From: Magnetospirillum moscoviense
GTDB lineage: Bacteria > Pseudomonadota > Alphaproteobacteria > Rhodospirillales > Magnetospirillaceae
NCBI RefSeq assembly: GCF_001650635.1
Contig: NZ_LWQU01000140.1
Location: 1 to 35,856, forward strand
Direction of reading: 5' to 3'
DNA: 35,856 nucleotides
A model generated the notes under the pieces. It was not told the DNA's origin. It worked only from the letters and a program-made list of their open reading frames with translations, and did not search any database. Positions 18,042 through 28,319 of the stretch are shown here, one piece after another (positions within the stretch are counted from its first letter, which is position 1; each line of letters starts with the position of its first letter). A program made the translations under genes and the position numbers.

Positions 18042-21000
18042 TCACAACAGGGCATGGATGGAATTGCGCCGGGGCGTCCACAGGCCGCGCCGGATGGCCT
18101 CGGTGAAGCGGGCCTTCATCTCGGCCAGGGCGGCCGGGTTGTGTTGCTCCATGAAGTCGCGCACGCGATCGTCGGCCAGATAGGCGTCGGCCAGCAGGTC
18201 GAAATGGTGGCTTTTGACCGCATGGGTGGTGGCGGCGAAGGCGAACAGGTAATCGACCGTGGCGCTCATCTCGAAGGCGCCCTTATAGCCGTGGCGCATC
18301 ACGCCTTCGATCCATTTGGGATTGGCGGCACGCGCGCGGACCACCCGGGCGATTTCCTCTTCCAGGGTCTTGATGCGCGGGCTTTCGGGGCGGGAATGGT
18401 CGGGGTGATAGATCGCCGGCTGGGCGCCCGAGGCTTGGGCCACCGCCGCGCTCATGCCGCCCTCGAACTGATAGTAATCGTCGGAATCCAGCAAATCGTG
18501 CTCGCGGTTGTCCTGGTTTTGCACCACCGCCTGGACCTGGGACAGCCGGGTGGTGAACAGATCGTGCGCGGCTTCACCTTCCTTGCCGCCGCCATAGACC
18601 CAGCCGCCCCAGGCGACATAGGCGGCGGCCAGGTCGGCCTGCTCGTTCCAGCCGCCCTCGTCGATCAGGGCCTGCAATCCAGCCCCATAGGCGCCGGGCT
18701 TCGAGCCGAACACCCGCGCCGCCGCCAGGCCCTCGCCCAGCCGGGCCTGTTCCTCGCGCACCCGGGCGGCCAGGGGGTTGGTGTCGGCGGGCTCAATCAG
18801 CTTGGCGACCGCGCGCACCGCCTGATCGAACAGATTGATCAGATCGGGGAAGGCGTCGCGGAAGAAGCCCGAGACGCGCAGGGTGACATCGACCCGCGGG
18901 CGGTCCAGCAGGCCGGCCGGCATCACCTCGAAGCCCGACACCCGGTTCGAGCCGACATCCCAGGTCGGCCTGACCCCCATCAGGGCCAGGCCTTGGGCGA
19001 TATCGTCGCCGCCGGTGCGCATGTTGCTGGTGCCCCAGGCGGTCAGGGCCATGGTGCGCGGCCACTCGCCATGGTCCTGCAGGTGGCGTTCCACCAGCAA
19101 TTGCGCCGATTTCCAGCCCAGGGCCCAGGCCGCCGGCGTCGGCACCATGCGGGTATCGACCGAGAAGAAATTCCGCCCGGTCGGCAGCACGTCGGGCCGG
19201 CCCCGGGTCGGCGCCCCCGACGGGCCGGGGCCGACGAAGCGGCCGTCCAGCCCGGCCAGCAGGCCGTCCAGTTCGGCCTGGCCACAGGCATCGACGGCAG
19301 GGGCCAGGTGGTGGTGGATCGTCTTCAGCACCTGAATGGTGCGCGTCCAGGTGGGCTCGCAGGCGCGCTCTTCCGCCACCAGGGCCAGGGCCAGGGCTTC
19401 CAGCCGCTCGACAGAGTCGCCCATGGTCCGCCACGGATCGGGGCCGGCCAAAACAGCCGGGTGGGGGCCGGGCCATGCCGCGCCCAGGTCGCAATCCAGC
19501 GGATCGAAGCCCAGGCCCAGGTCGTCGGCCAGGGCGCGCAGCAGCGAGGAATTGCCGTCACCCGATCCGCGCGGCACCCGGGCCAGCGCCACCAGCAAGG
19601 TCTGACGCTGCAGGCCGGTCGGGCTTTGGCCGAAGATGTGCAGGCCGTCGCGGATCTGCAATTCCTTCAGCTCGCACAGATGGGAATCCAGCTTGGCCAG
19701 GGCCTGGTCGGCATCGTCGGCGAAGGTGATGCCCAGATCGGCATCCAGGCCGATGGTGGCGGTCAGCGCCAGGATCTCTTTCTTCAAGGGCACCAGCCGG
19801 CGCGGGTCCAGGCCGGCGGCGTCGTAATATTCATCGACCAGCCGTTCCAGCTCGCGTAAGGGGCCATAGCTTTCCGCCCGGGTCAAAGGCGGCGTCAGAT
19901 GGTCGATGATCACCGCGCCGGTCCGCCGCTTGGCCTGGGTGCCCTCGCCGGGATCGTTGACGATGAAGGGGTAAAGGTTGGGCAGCGCGCCCAGGCAGGC
20001 CTGGGGGAAGCAATCGGCCGACAGGGCCAAAGCCTTGCCCGGCAGCCATTCCAGATTGCCGTGCTTGCCCATATGGATGATGGCGTCGGCACGGAATTGC
20101 CAGCGCATCCAGGCGTGGAAGGCCAGATAGGAATGGGGCGGCACCAGCGCCGGGTCGTGGGCCGACGCCGCCGGGTCGATATTGTAGCCGCGCGCCGGCT
20201 GGACGCCGATGGCGACATGGCCCAGCCGCAGCACCGGCAGCAGGAAGCGGCCGCAAGTCAGCTCGCCCGGGCGAAAGAACGGATCGCCCTCGGGCGGGCC
20301 CCAACGGTCCAGCACCGCCTGGCGCACTTTGTCGGGCAGCGAGCCGAAGAACAGGTGATAATCGGCCAGCGACAGGGATTCGCGTTCCTCGCGCTGGTCC
20401 AACTGGCGCCAATCGTTGGTCGGGCCTTGTTGCAGCAGGGCCAGAAGCGCGTCGCCGTCGGCCGGAATGTGACCGACATCATAGCCGGCGGCCTGCATCG
20501 CCTGCAGCACCCGCACCGTGCCGGCCGGGGTATCGAGGCCGACGCCGTTGCCCAGCCTGCCGTCGCGGTTGGGGTAATTGGCCAGCACCACCATCACCCG
20601 GCGCTGGCCCGGTTCCTTGCGGCGCAATCTGGCCCAGGCGGCGGCCAGGTCGGCGGCGAAATCGACGCGGTCGGCCACCGGCTGGTGGCGGGCCAGGTCG
20701 CATTGGGTGGCGTGGTCGCGGCTGGCCCCCTTGAACGAGATGGCGCCGGCCAGCACGCGGCCATCGACCTCGGGCAGGGCCACGTTCATGGCGATGTCCT
20801 TGGGTCCCAGCCCATGGGTGCCGTCGCGCCAGGCCGCTTCCGAGACGCCGGCCAGCACCACCTGCAGCACCGGGCAATCGGCGCGGCCCAGCGGCGAATC
20901 CTCGGGCCGGCCGGGGGTGGCGACGGCGAAGCCGGTGGCGTTGACGATGATGGCGGGCGGGTCGGCCTCGATGGCCTGCTCGACCAGCGCCGCCGAGGCG

Positions 21001-21695
21001 GCCTCTTTCAACGACGAGACATAAAGCGCGCAGGCATCCAATCCGCGCCCGCGCAAGGCGGACAGCAGGGAATCGATGGGGGCGGTGTCGCCGGCCAGCA
21101 CCAGGGCGCGGTAGAACACCACCAGGGCCAGCGGCCGGGTGGGGTCGCGCGGCTGTGGGTCATAGGGGCCGGCCGGCGGCAGCGGCCGGGGTTCCAGCCA
21201 GGGGGTGGGCTGGCCGGTCAATTCCGCGCAAAAGCCGATGAAGGACCGGGCATTGTCGGGCCCGGCGAAGATCAGCCAGCGCCACAGACGCTGCACGTCT
21301 TCCGGGCCCAGGTTGGTTTCGGCCAGCAGGTCGGAATCGGGGCGGTCGTCGCCGGGAAGGATGGCGAAGCCGATGCCCTGCTTGCGGCAGGTCCGGGCGA
21401 TCTGCTCGATGCCATAGGGCCAATAGGCCCGCCCGCCCAGAAGGCGCACCACCACCAGCTTGGCATGGGCCACCACCTGATCGACATAAAGATCGACCGA
21501 CATGTGGTGGGCCAGGCGCATCAGGTTGGCCAGGCGCAGGCTGACCGGCGCCCCCAGGGCGGCGTGGGCGGCGGCCAGGGCCGCCAGCTCGGAATCGGCG
21601 GCCGACAGGAAGACGATGTCGGCCGGGTCCTGGCCAAGGTCGATGGCCTCGGCCCCGTCGGAAACGCTGCCGGGTTGGGCGGCAAGAAGATGCAA
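18042..21695 (-). CDS. cobN: Aerobic-type cobaltochelatase large subunit CobN
   Basis: The 1217-aa product is the large subunit of the ATP-dependent chelatase that inserts Co2+ into hydrogenobyrinic acid a,c-diamide in vitamin B12 synthesis. Family text runs throughout: MHLLAAQPGSVSDG at the start, HMGKHGNLEWLPGKALALS in the middle, and GGMSAAVAQASG and ATVDYLFAFAATTHAV near the C-terminus. The start is TTG at 21693-21695, supported by GGAGG at 21704-21708 with 8 bases between. cobS and cobT, its ATPase partners, are not in the window. It follows cobW by 4 bases. MgChlH-like chelatases are related, but the opening text and cobW-cobU neighbours favour CobN. Confidence 0.93.
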   Translation of the reverse strand: MHLLAAQPGSVSDGAEAIDLGQDPADIVFLSAADSELAALAAAHAALGAPVSLRLANLMRLAHHMSVDLYVDQVVAHAKLVVVRLLGGRAYWPYGIEQIARTCRKQGIGFAILPGDDRPDSDLLAETNLGPEDVQRLWRWLIFAGPDNARSFIGFCAELTGQPTPWLEPRPLPPAGPYDPQPRDPTRPLALVVFYRALVLAGDTAPIDSLLSALRGRGLDACALYVSSLKEAASAALVEQAIEADPPAIIVNATGFAVATPGRPEDSPLGRADCPVLQVVLAGVSEAAWRDGTHGLGPKDIAMNVALPEVDGRVLAGAISFKGASRDHATQCDLARHQPVADRVDFAADLAAAWARLRRKEPGQRRVMVVLANYPNRDGRLGNGVGLDTPAGTVRVLQAMQAAGYDVGHIPADGDALLALLQQGPTNDWRQLDQREERESLSLADYHLFFGSLPDKVRQAVLDRWGPPEGDPFFRPGELTCGRFLLPVLRLGHVAIGVQPARGYNIDPAASAHDPALVPPHSYLAFHAWMRWQFRADAIIHMGKHGNLEWLPGKALALSADCFPQACLGALPNLYPFIVNDPGEGTQAKRRTGAVIIDHLTPPLTRAESYGPLRELERLVDEYYDAAGLDPRRLVPLKKEILALTATIGLDADLGITFADDADQALAKLDSHLCELKELQIRDGLHIFGQSPTGLQRQTLLVALARVPRGSGDGNSSLLRALADDLGLGFDPLDCDLGAAWPGPHPAVLAGPDPWRTMGDSVERLEALALALVAEERACEPTWTRTIQVLKTIHHHLAPAVDACGQAELDGLLAGLDGRFVGPGPSGAPTRGRPDVLPTGRNFFSVDTRMVPTPAAWALGWKSAQLLVERHLQDHGEWPRTMALTAWGTSNMRTGGDDIAQGLALMGVRPTWDVGSNRVSGFEVMPAGLLDRPRVDVTLRVSGFFRDAFPDLINLFDQAVRAVAKLIEPADTNPLAARVREEQARLGEGLAAARVFGSKPGAYGAGLQALIDEGGWNEQADLAAAYVAWGGWVYGGGKEGEAAHDLFTTRLSQVQAVVQNQDNREHDLLDSDDYYQFEGGMSAAVAQASGAQPAIYHPDHSRPESPRIKTLEEEIARVVRARAANPKWIEGVMRHGYKGAFEMSATVDYLFAFAATTHAVKSHHFDLLADAYLADDRVRDFMEQHNPAALAEMKARFTEAIRRGLWTPRRNSIHALL

Positions 21696-21699
21696 AGGC

Positions 21700-22704
21700 C
21701 TAGCCTCCGATCGCCCTTTCGATGGCGGCGCGGTCCAGCCCGGTGCGGCCGATCACCACCAGATGGCCGGTGCGGACCTCATCACTTTTCCACGGCCGGT
21801 CGAACCAGCGCTCCAGCCGGGTGCCGACCGCCTGGATCACGGCGCGCGCGGGCTTGCCCTCGACCGCCAGGAAGCCCTTCAGGCGCAGGATGTCGTGGGT
21901 GGCGATGGCGTCCAGGATGCGTTCCTCCAGCGCCTCGATGTCGGCGATCGAGGCAAGCGCGATGGCGAAGCTGGTGAAATCGTCGTGGTCGTGGCCGTCC
22001 TCGGCATCGTGATGGCTGGGGCGCGCCGCCAGATCGTCCTCGGCGGCAGCGCTTAAGCCCAGCACCACCCGGGGGTCGATGGCGCTTTTGCTGGTGCGCA
22101 CCACCTTGATGCCGGCGCGCAGATCCTGCGCCACCTGCTGATGGACCTGGGCGACGGTGTCGGGATGCAGCAGGTCGGTCTTGTTCAACAGCACCAGATC
22201 GGCGCAGGCCAGCTGGTCCTCGAACACCTCTTCCAGCGGATTGTCGTGGTCGGGCTGGGCCATGGCCTCGGGGCTGTCGGCGAAGCGGCCATCGGCGACG
22301 GCGGCCGCATCGACCACGGCGATCACCCCGTCGACCGTCACCTTCGAACGGATTTCCGGCCAGTGGAAGGCCTTGACCAGCGGCTTGGGCAAAGCCAGGC
22401 CCGAGGTCTCGATCAGGATGTGGTCGGGCGGGTTGGCCCGCTCCAGCAGGGACTGGATGGTCGGCAGGAACTCGTCGGCGACGGTGCAGCACAGGCAGCC
22501 ATTGGCCAGTTCGATGATCGCGTCCTCGGCGCAGCCGGTGATGCCGCACGAGGCCAGCAACTCGCCATCGACGCCCTTGTCGCCGAACTCGTTGACGATC
22601 AGGGCGATGCGCTTGCCCTGGTTGTTTTCCATCAGGTGGCGGACCAGGGTGGTCTTGCCGGCCCCCAGGAAACCGGTGATGACGGTGGCAGGAACCTTGG
22701 ACAT
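21700..22704 (-). CDS. cobW: CobW-type G3E GTPase (cobalamin metallochaperone family)
   Basis: The 334-aa product has Walker A GFLGAGKTT at about residues 10-18, the zinc/cobalt CxCC site in GCLCC near 73-77, the SGLALPKP switch, and NKTD for guanine recognition. A histidine/acid-rich segment with HHDAEDGHDHDD lies near 240, a typical metal reservoir. The C-terminal CobW_C domain follows with the GTRLERWFDRPW region. Family members load metals with GTP hydrolysis; next to cobN the likely cargo is Co2+. The ATG at 22702-22704 overlaps the cobU stop by one base, so it is part of cobU-cobW-cobN. Confidence 0.93.
   Translation of the reverse strand: MSKVPATVITGFLGAGKTTLVRHLMENNQGKRIALIVNEFGDKGVDGELLASCGITGCAEDAIIELANGCLCCTVADEFLPTIQSLLERANPPDHILIETSGLALPKPLVKAFHWPEIRSKVTVDGVIAVVDAAAVADGRFADSPEAMAQPDHDNPLEEVFEDQLACADLVLLNKTDLLHPDTVAQVHQQVAQDLRAGIKVVRTSKSAIDPRVVLGLSAAAEDDLAARPSHHDAEDGHDHDDFTSFAIALASIADIEALEERILDAIATHDILRLKGFLAVEGKPARAVIQAVGTRLERWFDRPWKSDEVRTGHLVVIGRTGLDRAAIERAIGG
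21704..21708 (-). promoter_or_regulatory. Shine-Dalgarno that fixes the TTG start of cobN
   Basis: GGAGG on the minus strand, inside the last codons of cobW, eight bases before the TTG at 21695. No nearby in-frame ATG would keep the conserved CobN N-terminus. Confidence 0.7.
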
Positions 22705-23213
22705 CAAAGCGTATCCTTCATGATCAGCGGCAGGCCGGCGGCGACGAATACCACGCGGCGGCAGACCGAGGCGAGTTTCTGGTTGACCCGGCCCTGATGG
22801 TCGCGGAATTCGCGGGCCATCTTGTTGTCGGGCACCAGGCCCAGCCCGACCTCGGAACTGACCAGCACCACCGGCCCGGCCGGGTCGCGCAGCAATTCGG
22901 CCAGGCGGTCGGTCTGGTGCCCGACATCCAGGCCGGCATGCATCAGGTTGCTGATCCACAGGGTCAGGCAATCGACCAGGATCGGGCGCTCGGGCGACAA
23001 ATGGCGGTCCAGGCATGCCGCCAGTTCCAGCGGTTCCTCGATGGTGGTCCAGTCCGGCCCGCGCCGGTCGCGGTGGTCGCGGATACGTTCGGCCATCTCG
23101 TCGTCGAAGGCCTGGCCGGTGGCGACGTACAGCGCTGGACCACCCGCCAGCAACCCTTCCGCATAGACGCTTTTGCCCGAGCGGGCACCGCCCAGGACCA
23201 GGGTCGAGCTCAC
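22704..23213 (-). CDS. cobU: Adenosylcobinamide kinase / adenosylcobinamide-phosphate guanylyltransferase
   Basis: The 169-aa product has the P-loop GGARSGKS near residues 8-15, then ALYVATGQAFDDEM, DCLTLWISNL near 80-90 and VSSEVGLGLVP, which is the CobU/CobP signature. It phosphorylates adenosylcobinamide and attaches GMP for the nucleotide loop of B12. The start is GTG at 23211-23213, overlapping the dehydrogenase stop as GTGA. No other lower-ligand assembly genes (cobT, cobS, cobC) are visible here. Confidence 0.93.
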   Translation of the reverse strand: MSSTLVLGGARSGKSVYAEGLLAGGPALYVATGQAFDDEMAERIRDHRDRRGPDWTTIEEPLELAACLDRHLSPERPILVDCLTLWISNLMHAGLDVGHQTDRLAELLRDPAGPVVLVSSEVGLGLVPDNKMAREFRDHQGRVNQKLASVCRRVVFVAAGLPLIMKDTL

Positions 23214-24370
23214 GCCGCCGCCTCCAGGATGGCACGCACCTCGGCGGCGCCGATGGCCCCGTCCTCGCCCAGCGGCAGGCCGCCCCGTTCGCTTAAGCGG
23301 GCCGAGACCAACTGCGCCGCTTCGGCCGGAATGCCGGCGGCAATGGTGCCGGCCGGCACGCCGACGGATTCGAAGAAGGCGCGGGTCTTGGCCACCGCCT
23401 GGTCGATGCGCTGATCCTCGGACCCCTCGGTCAGGCCCCAGACCCGGGCGGCGAATTGCAGCAGCTTGGCCCGCTTGGCTTCACGGCGCACGGCCACCAC
23501 GCCCGGCCACACCGCAGCCAGCGAGCGGGCATGGTCGATGCCGTAAAGGGCGGTCAGTTCATGGCCGATCATGTGGGTCGACCAATCCTGCGGCACGCCC
23601 TGGCCGATCAGTCCGTTCAAGGCCATGGTGGCGCACCACATCAGATTGGCGCGGGCCTGATAATCGGGCGGCGTGGCCATCACCTTGGGGGCGATCTCGA
23701 CCAGGGTGGCCAGCACCGCTTCGGCCAGGCGGTCCTGCAAGGGCGCGTCGGCCGGCTGTGTCAGGTACTGTTCCAGCACATGGACGAAGGCATCGACGAT
23801 GCCGTTGCCCAATTGGCGGGGCGGCAGGGAATAGGTGGATTCCGGGTCCAGCACCGAGAAGCGCGGCATGACGGCGGGCGAGCCGAAGCCCAGCTTCTCG
23901 CCGGTTTCCTCGCGGCTGACCACCGAGAAGGCGTTCATTTCCGACCCCGTCGCCGGGAGCGTCAGCACCACGCCCAAGGGCACCGCCGATTTCAGCCGGG
24001 CGCGCTTGGCGACGATGTCCCAGCAATCGCCCTCGAAGGGGATGGCGGCGGCGATGAACTTGCAGCCATCCACCACCGAGCCGCCGCCGACGGCCAGGAT
24101 GAAATCCAGCTTCTCGGCCCGGGCCAGTTCGACCGCCTTCATCAGCGTCTCGTAGCGGGGATTGGGCTCGATGCCGGAAAATTCGACGAAGGTCAGGCCG
24201 GCCTGGCCCAGGGCGTCCACCACCTGGGCATGGATGCCGTTGGCCTTGATCGAGCCGCCGCCGAAGGCGAACAGCACGCGGGCTCCCTTGGGGATGTCGC
24301 GGCCCACTTGCGCGATCTGGCCCTTGCCGAAGATCAGCTTGACCGGGTTGTGATAGGTGAAATTGTCCAT
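23210..24370 (-). CDS. yqhD: Iron/zinc-containing alcohol dehydrogenase of the YqhD (NADPH aldehyde reductase) type
   Basis: The 386-aa product follows E. coli YqhD closely from memory: MDNFTYHNPVKLIFGKGQI at the start, then RVLFAFGGGSIK, AVGGGSVVDGCKFIAAA with the NADP-binding GGGS, and LTLPATGSEMNA. The metal ligands lie in NGIVDAFVHVLEQY (Asp and His near 193-197) and in DWSTHMIGHELTALYGIDHA (two His near 267 and 281). YqhD reduces toxic aldehydes. Its location between tsaD and cobU has no obvious pathway logic and may reflect simple cotranscription. The ATG at 24368-24370 matches the family start. Confidence 0.88.
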   Translation of the reverse strand: MDNFTYHNPVKLIFGKGQIAQVGRDIPKGARVLFAFGGGSIKANGIHAQVVDALGQAGLTFVEFSGIEPNPRYETLMKAVELARAEKLDFILAVGGGSVVDGCKFIAAAIPFEGDCWDIVAKRARLKSAVPLGVVLTLPATGSEMNAFSVVSREETGEKLGFGSPAVMPRFSVLDPESTYSLPPRQLGNGIVDAFVHVLEQYLTQPADAPLQDRLAEAVLATLVEIAPKVMATPPDYQARANLMWCATMALNGLIGQGVPQDWSTHMIGHELTALYGIDHARSLAAVWPGVVAVRREAKRAKLLQFAARVWGLTEGSEDQRIDQAVAKTRAFFESVGVPAGTIAAGIPAEAAQLVSARLSERGGLPLGEDGAIGAAEVRAILEAAA

Positions 24371-24387
24371 CGTGTCGGTCTCCGGGT

Positions 24388-26435
<2,048 letters not shown>

Positions 26436-26438
26436 GGC

Positions 26439-28319
26439 ATGGTCACGGCGGACGTGACCCCAGCCCGAGCGGCGTCTGAGCCACCCGGCACGGGTGCGGC
26501 ACGGCCAAAACGCGCGTTAGTGACTCGCCCGCGGGAAGACAGCCATGGAATCGCCCAGGCGCTGACCGAGCTGGGTTTCGCCGTCCAGGTCGAGCCGCTG
26601 CTGGAGATCCGCGCGGTCGAGGACGCCCACATCGATACCGACGGGCTGCAGGGCATCCTCGCCACCTCGGCCAACGGCATCCGCGCCTTGGCCCGCGCGC
26701 TGGCCGATCGCGACCTGCCGGTATGGGCGGTGGGCGACGCCTCGGCGCGGGCGGCGCGGGATTTGGGCTACCGCAATGTGGCCAGCGCCGGCGGCGACGT
26801 CGACAGCCTGGCCGCCCTGGTGGCCGAACGCTGCCGGCCGGAAGACGGCGCGCTTTTGCATGCCGCCGGCTCGGTCACCGCGGGCGATCTGTCGGGCCGG
26901 CTGGGCCAGGCCGGCTTCACCGTCCGCCGGGTGGTGCTGTACCGCGCCGAAACCGCCGAGCGCATCTCCGACGAGCTGGCGCAATCCCTGAAAGATGGCA
27001 CTATCGACGTCGCCTTGTTTTTCTCTCCCCGCACGGCGGCGACCTTTGCTACCTTGGTGGCGGCGGCCGGTCTGTCCGATACCACCGGGCGCATCGCCGC
27101 CTATGCCCTTAGCCAGGCGGTGGCGCGGGAATTGGCCGCCCTGCCGTGGGCGGGGGTCCATGTGGCCGCCGCTCCCACCCAAGCCGCCCTGTTGGCGGCG
27201 CTTCAGCCCACGACCGACCGGGGACCTTCCATGACCGAGACCGACGTGCCCAAGCCAGCCACGCCCGCATCCGGCGACCCGGCCAGCCCGGAACCGGAAA
27301 ATGCGGCGCCCGCCAAGGGCTCGTCGGCCTGGGCGCTGGTCCTGGCGGTGATCCTGGCCGCCCTGATCGGGGCGGCGGCGCTGACCTATGAATCGTGGAA
27401 GTCGGTGCTGGAGATGGTGGTTCCCACCGCGACCCTGGCGCCGCCGACCAATCCGGCTCCGGCCAATCCGGCCCCGGTGGCGCAGAACCCGGTTCCGGCT
27501 CCGGTGGCGCAGGCCGCCGATTCGGTGCGGGCCGAGTTGGCCGCCCTGCAGGGGCGCCTGGCCCAGTTGGAAGCCCGTCCCGCCGCCGATGCGCGCCTGG
27601 ACCAGGCCGAAGGCCAGATCAAGGCGCTGCAGGCGCAGATCCCGGCCCGTCTGGCCGCCGAGATGCAGGAGCTGGCGGCGCACGTGGCCGAGCTGAAGCG
27701 CACCAGCGCCGACGCGGCCGCCGTCTTGCGCATGACCGACCGGCTGGAGAAGGCCGAATCCCGCCTGGCCGAGCTGGAATCGAAGCGGAGCTCGGCGGTG
27801 GCGCTGCTGCTGGCGGTCGGGCAATTGCGCGAGGCGCTGGCCGCCTCGCTTCCCTATGATTCGGAACTGCGCGCGGTCAAGGCCCTGGCCGGCACCGACC
27901 AGGACATCCTGCGCGGCGTCGAGATCCTGAAGGCCCGCGCCGTCGCCGGCCTGCCGACCCGCGCCGTGCTGGTGTCGCGGTTCCACGCTTTGGCCCCGGC
28001 CATCGTCCGCGCCGACATCCTTCCGGCCGAGATGAGCTGGTGGCGCCAGACCCTGGACCGGCTGGCCACCCTGGTCATCGTGCGCCGCGAGGATGGCGAT
28101 GCGGTGGGCGAGGACAGTCCGGCCCTGGTGGCGCGCGCCACCGCGCGGCTGGGCGAGGGCGACCTGGCTGCCGCCCTGGCCGAATTGTCGCGCCTGACCG
28201 GTGGCGCCGCCACAATTGCCGCCCCCTGGCTGGCCGACGCAAGCGACCGGCTGGCCGCCGACCACGCGGTGTCCGAGATGACCGCCCATGTGGTGGCCGC
28301 CATCGGGGCCAAGCCATGA
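26439..28319 (+). CDS. hemD: Fusion of uroporphyrinogen-III synthase (HemD) with a mitofilin/Mic60-like membrane protein
   Basis: One uninterrupted frame of 626 codons. Residues about 20-258 are HemD-like (RALVTRPREDSHGIAQAL opening, ILATSANGIRALA, LLHAAGSVTAGDL, VALFFSPRTAATFA), closing hydroxymethylbilane to uroporphyrinogen III. Residues 298-318 are one membrane helix. A Pro/Ala-rich linker (about 323-350) and a coiled coil (about 353-445) follow, then a C-terminal block with EMSWWRQTLDRLATLVIVRR and VARATARLGEGDLAAALAEL, typical of alphaproteobacterial mitofilin (COG4223). I read through the junction codons (27210-27233) and found no stop. An internal ATG at 27231 (residue 265), with GGGGA 7 bases upstream, could also start a separate 362-aa mitofilin. 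In relatives these are usually neighbouring genes, as far as I recall. Confidence 0.85.
   Translation: MVTADVTPARAASEPPGTGAARPKRALVTRPREDSHGIAQALTELGFAVQVEPLLEIRAVEDAHIDTDGLQGILATSANGIRALARALADRDLPVWAVGDASARAARDLGYRNVASAGGDVDSLAALVAERCRPEDGALLHAAGSVTAGDLSGRLGQAGFTVRRVVLYRAETAERISDELAQSLKDGTIDVALFFSPRTAATFATLVAAAGLSDTTGRIAAYALSQAVARELAALPWAGVHVAAAPTQAALLAALQPTTDRGPSMTETDVPKPATPASGDPASPEPENAAPAKGSSAWALVLAVILAALIGAAALTYESWKSVLEMVVPTATLAPPTNPAPANPAPVAQNPVPAPVAQAADSVRAELAALQGRLAQLEARPAADARLDQAEGQIKALQAQIPARLAAEMQELAAHVAELKRTSADAAAVLRMTDRLEKAESRLAELESKRSSAVALLLAVGQLREALAASLPYDSELRAVKALAGTDQDILRGVEILKARAVAGLPTRAVLVSRFHALAPAIVRADILPAEMSWWRQTLDRLATLVIVRREDGDAVGEDSPALVARATARLGEGDLAAALAELSRLTGGAATIAAPWLADASDRLAADHAVSEMTAHVVAAIGAKP

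Noticed and set aside
18039-21977. Plus-strand frames of 606 and 692 codons opposite cobN
   Set aside because: High-GC shadow frames. CobN is unmistakable on the other strand, and the shadows are low-complexity Gly/Gln/Arg text.
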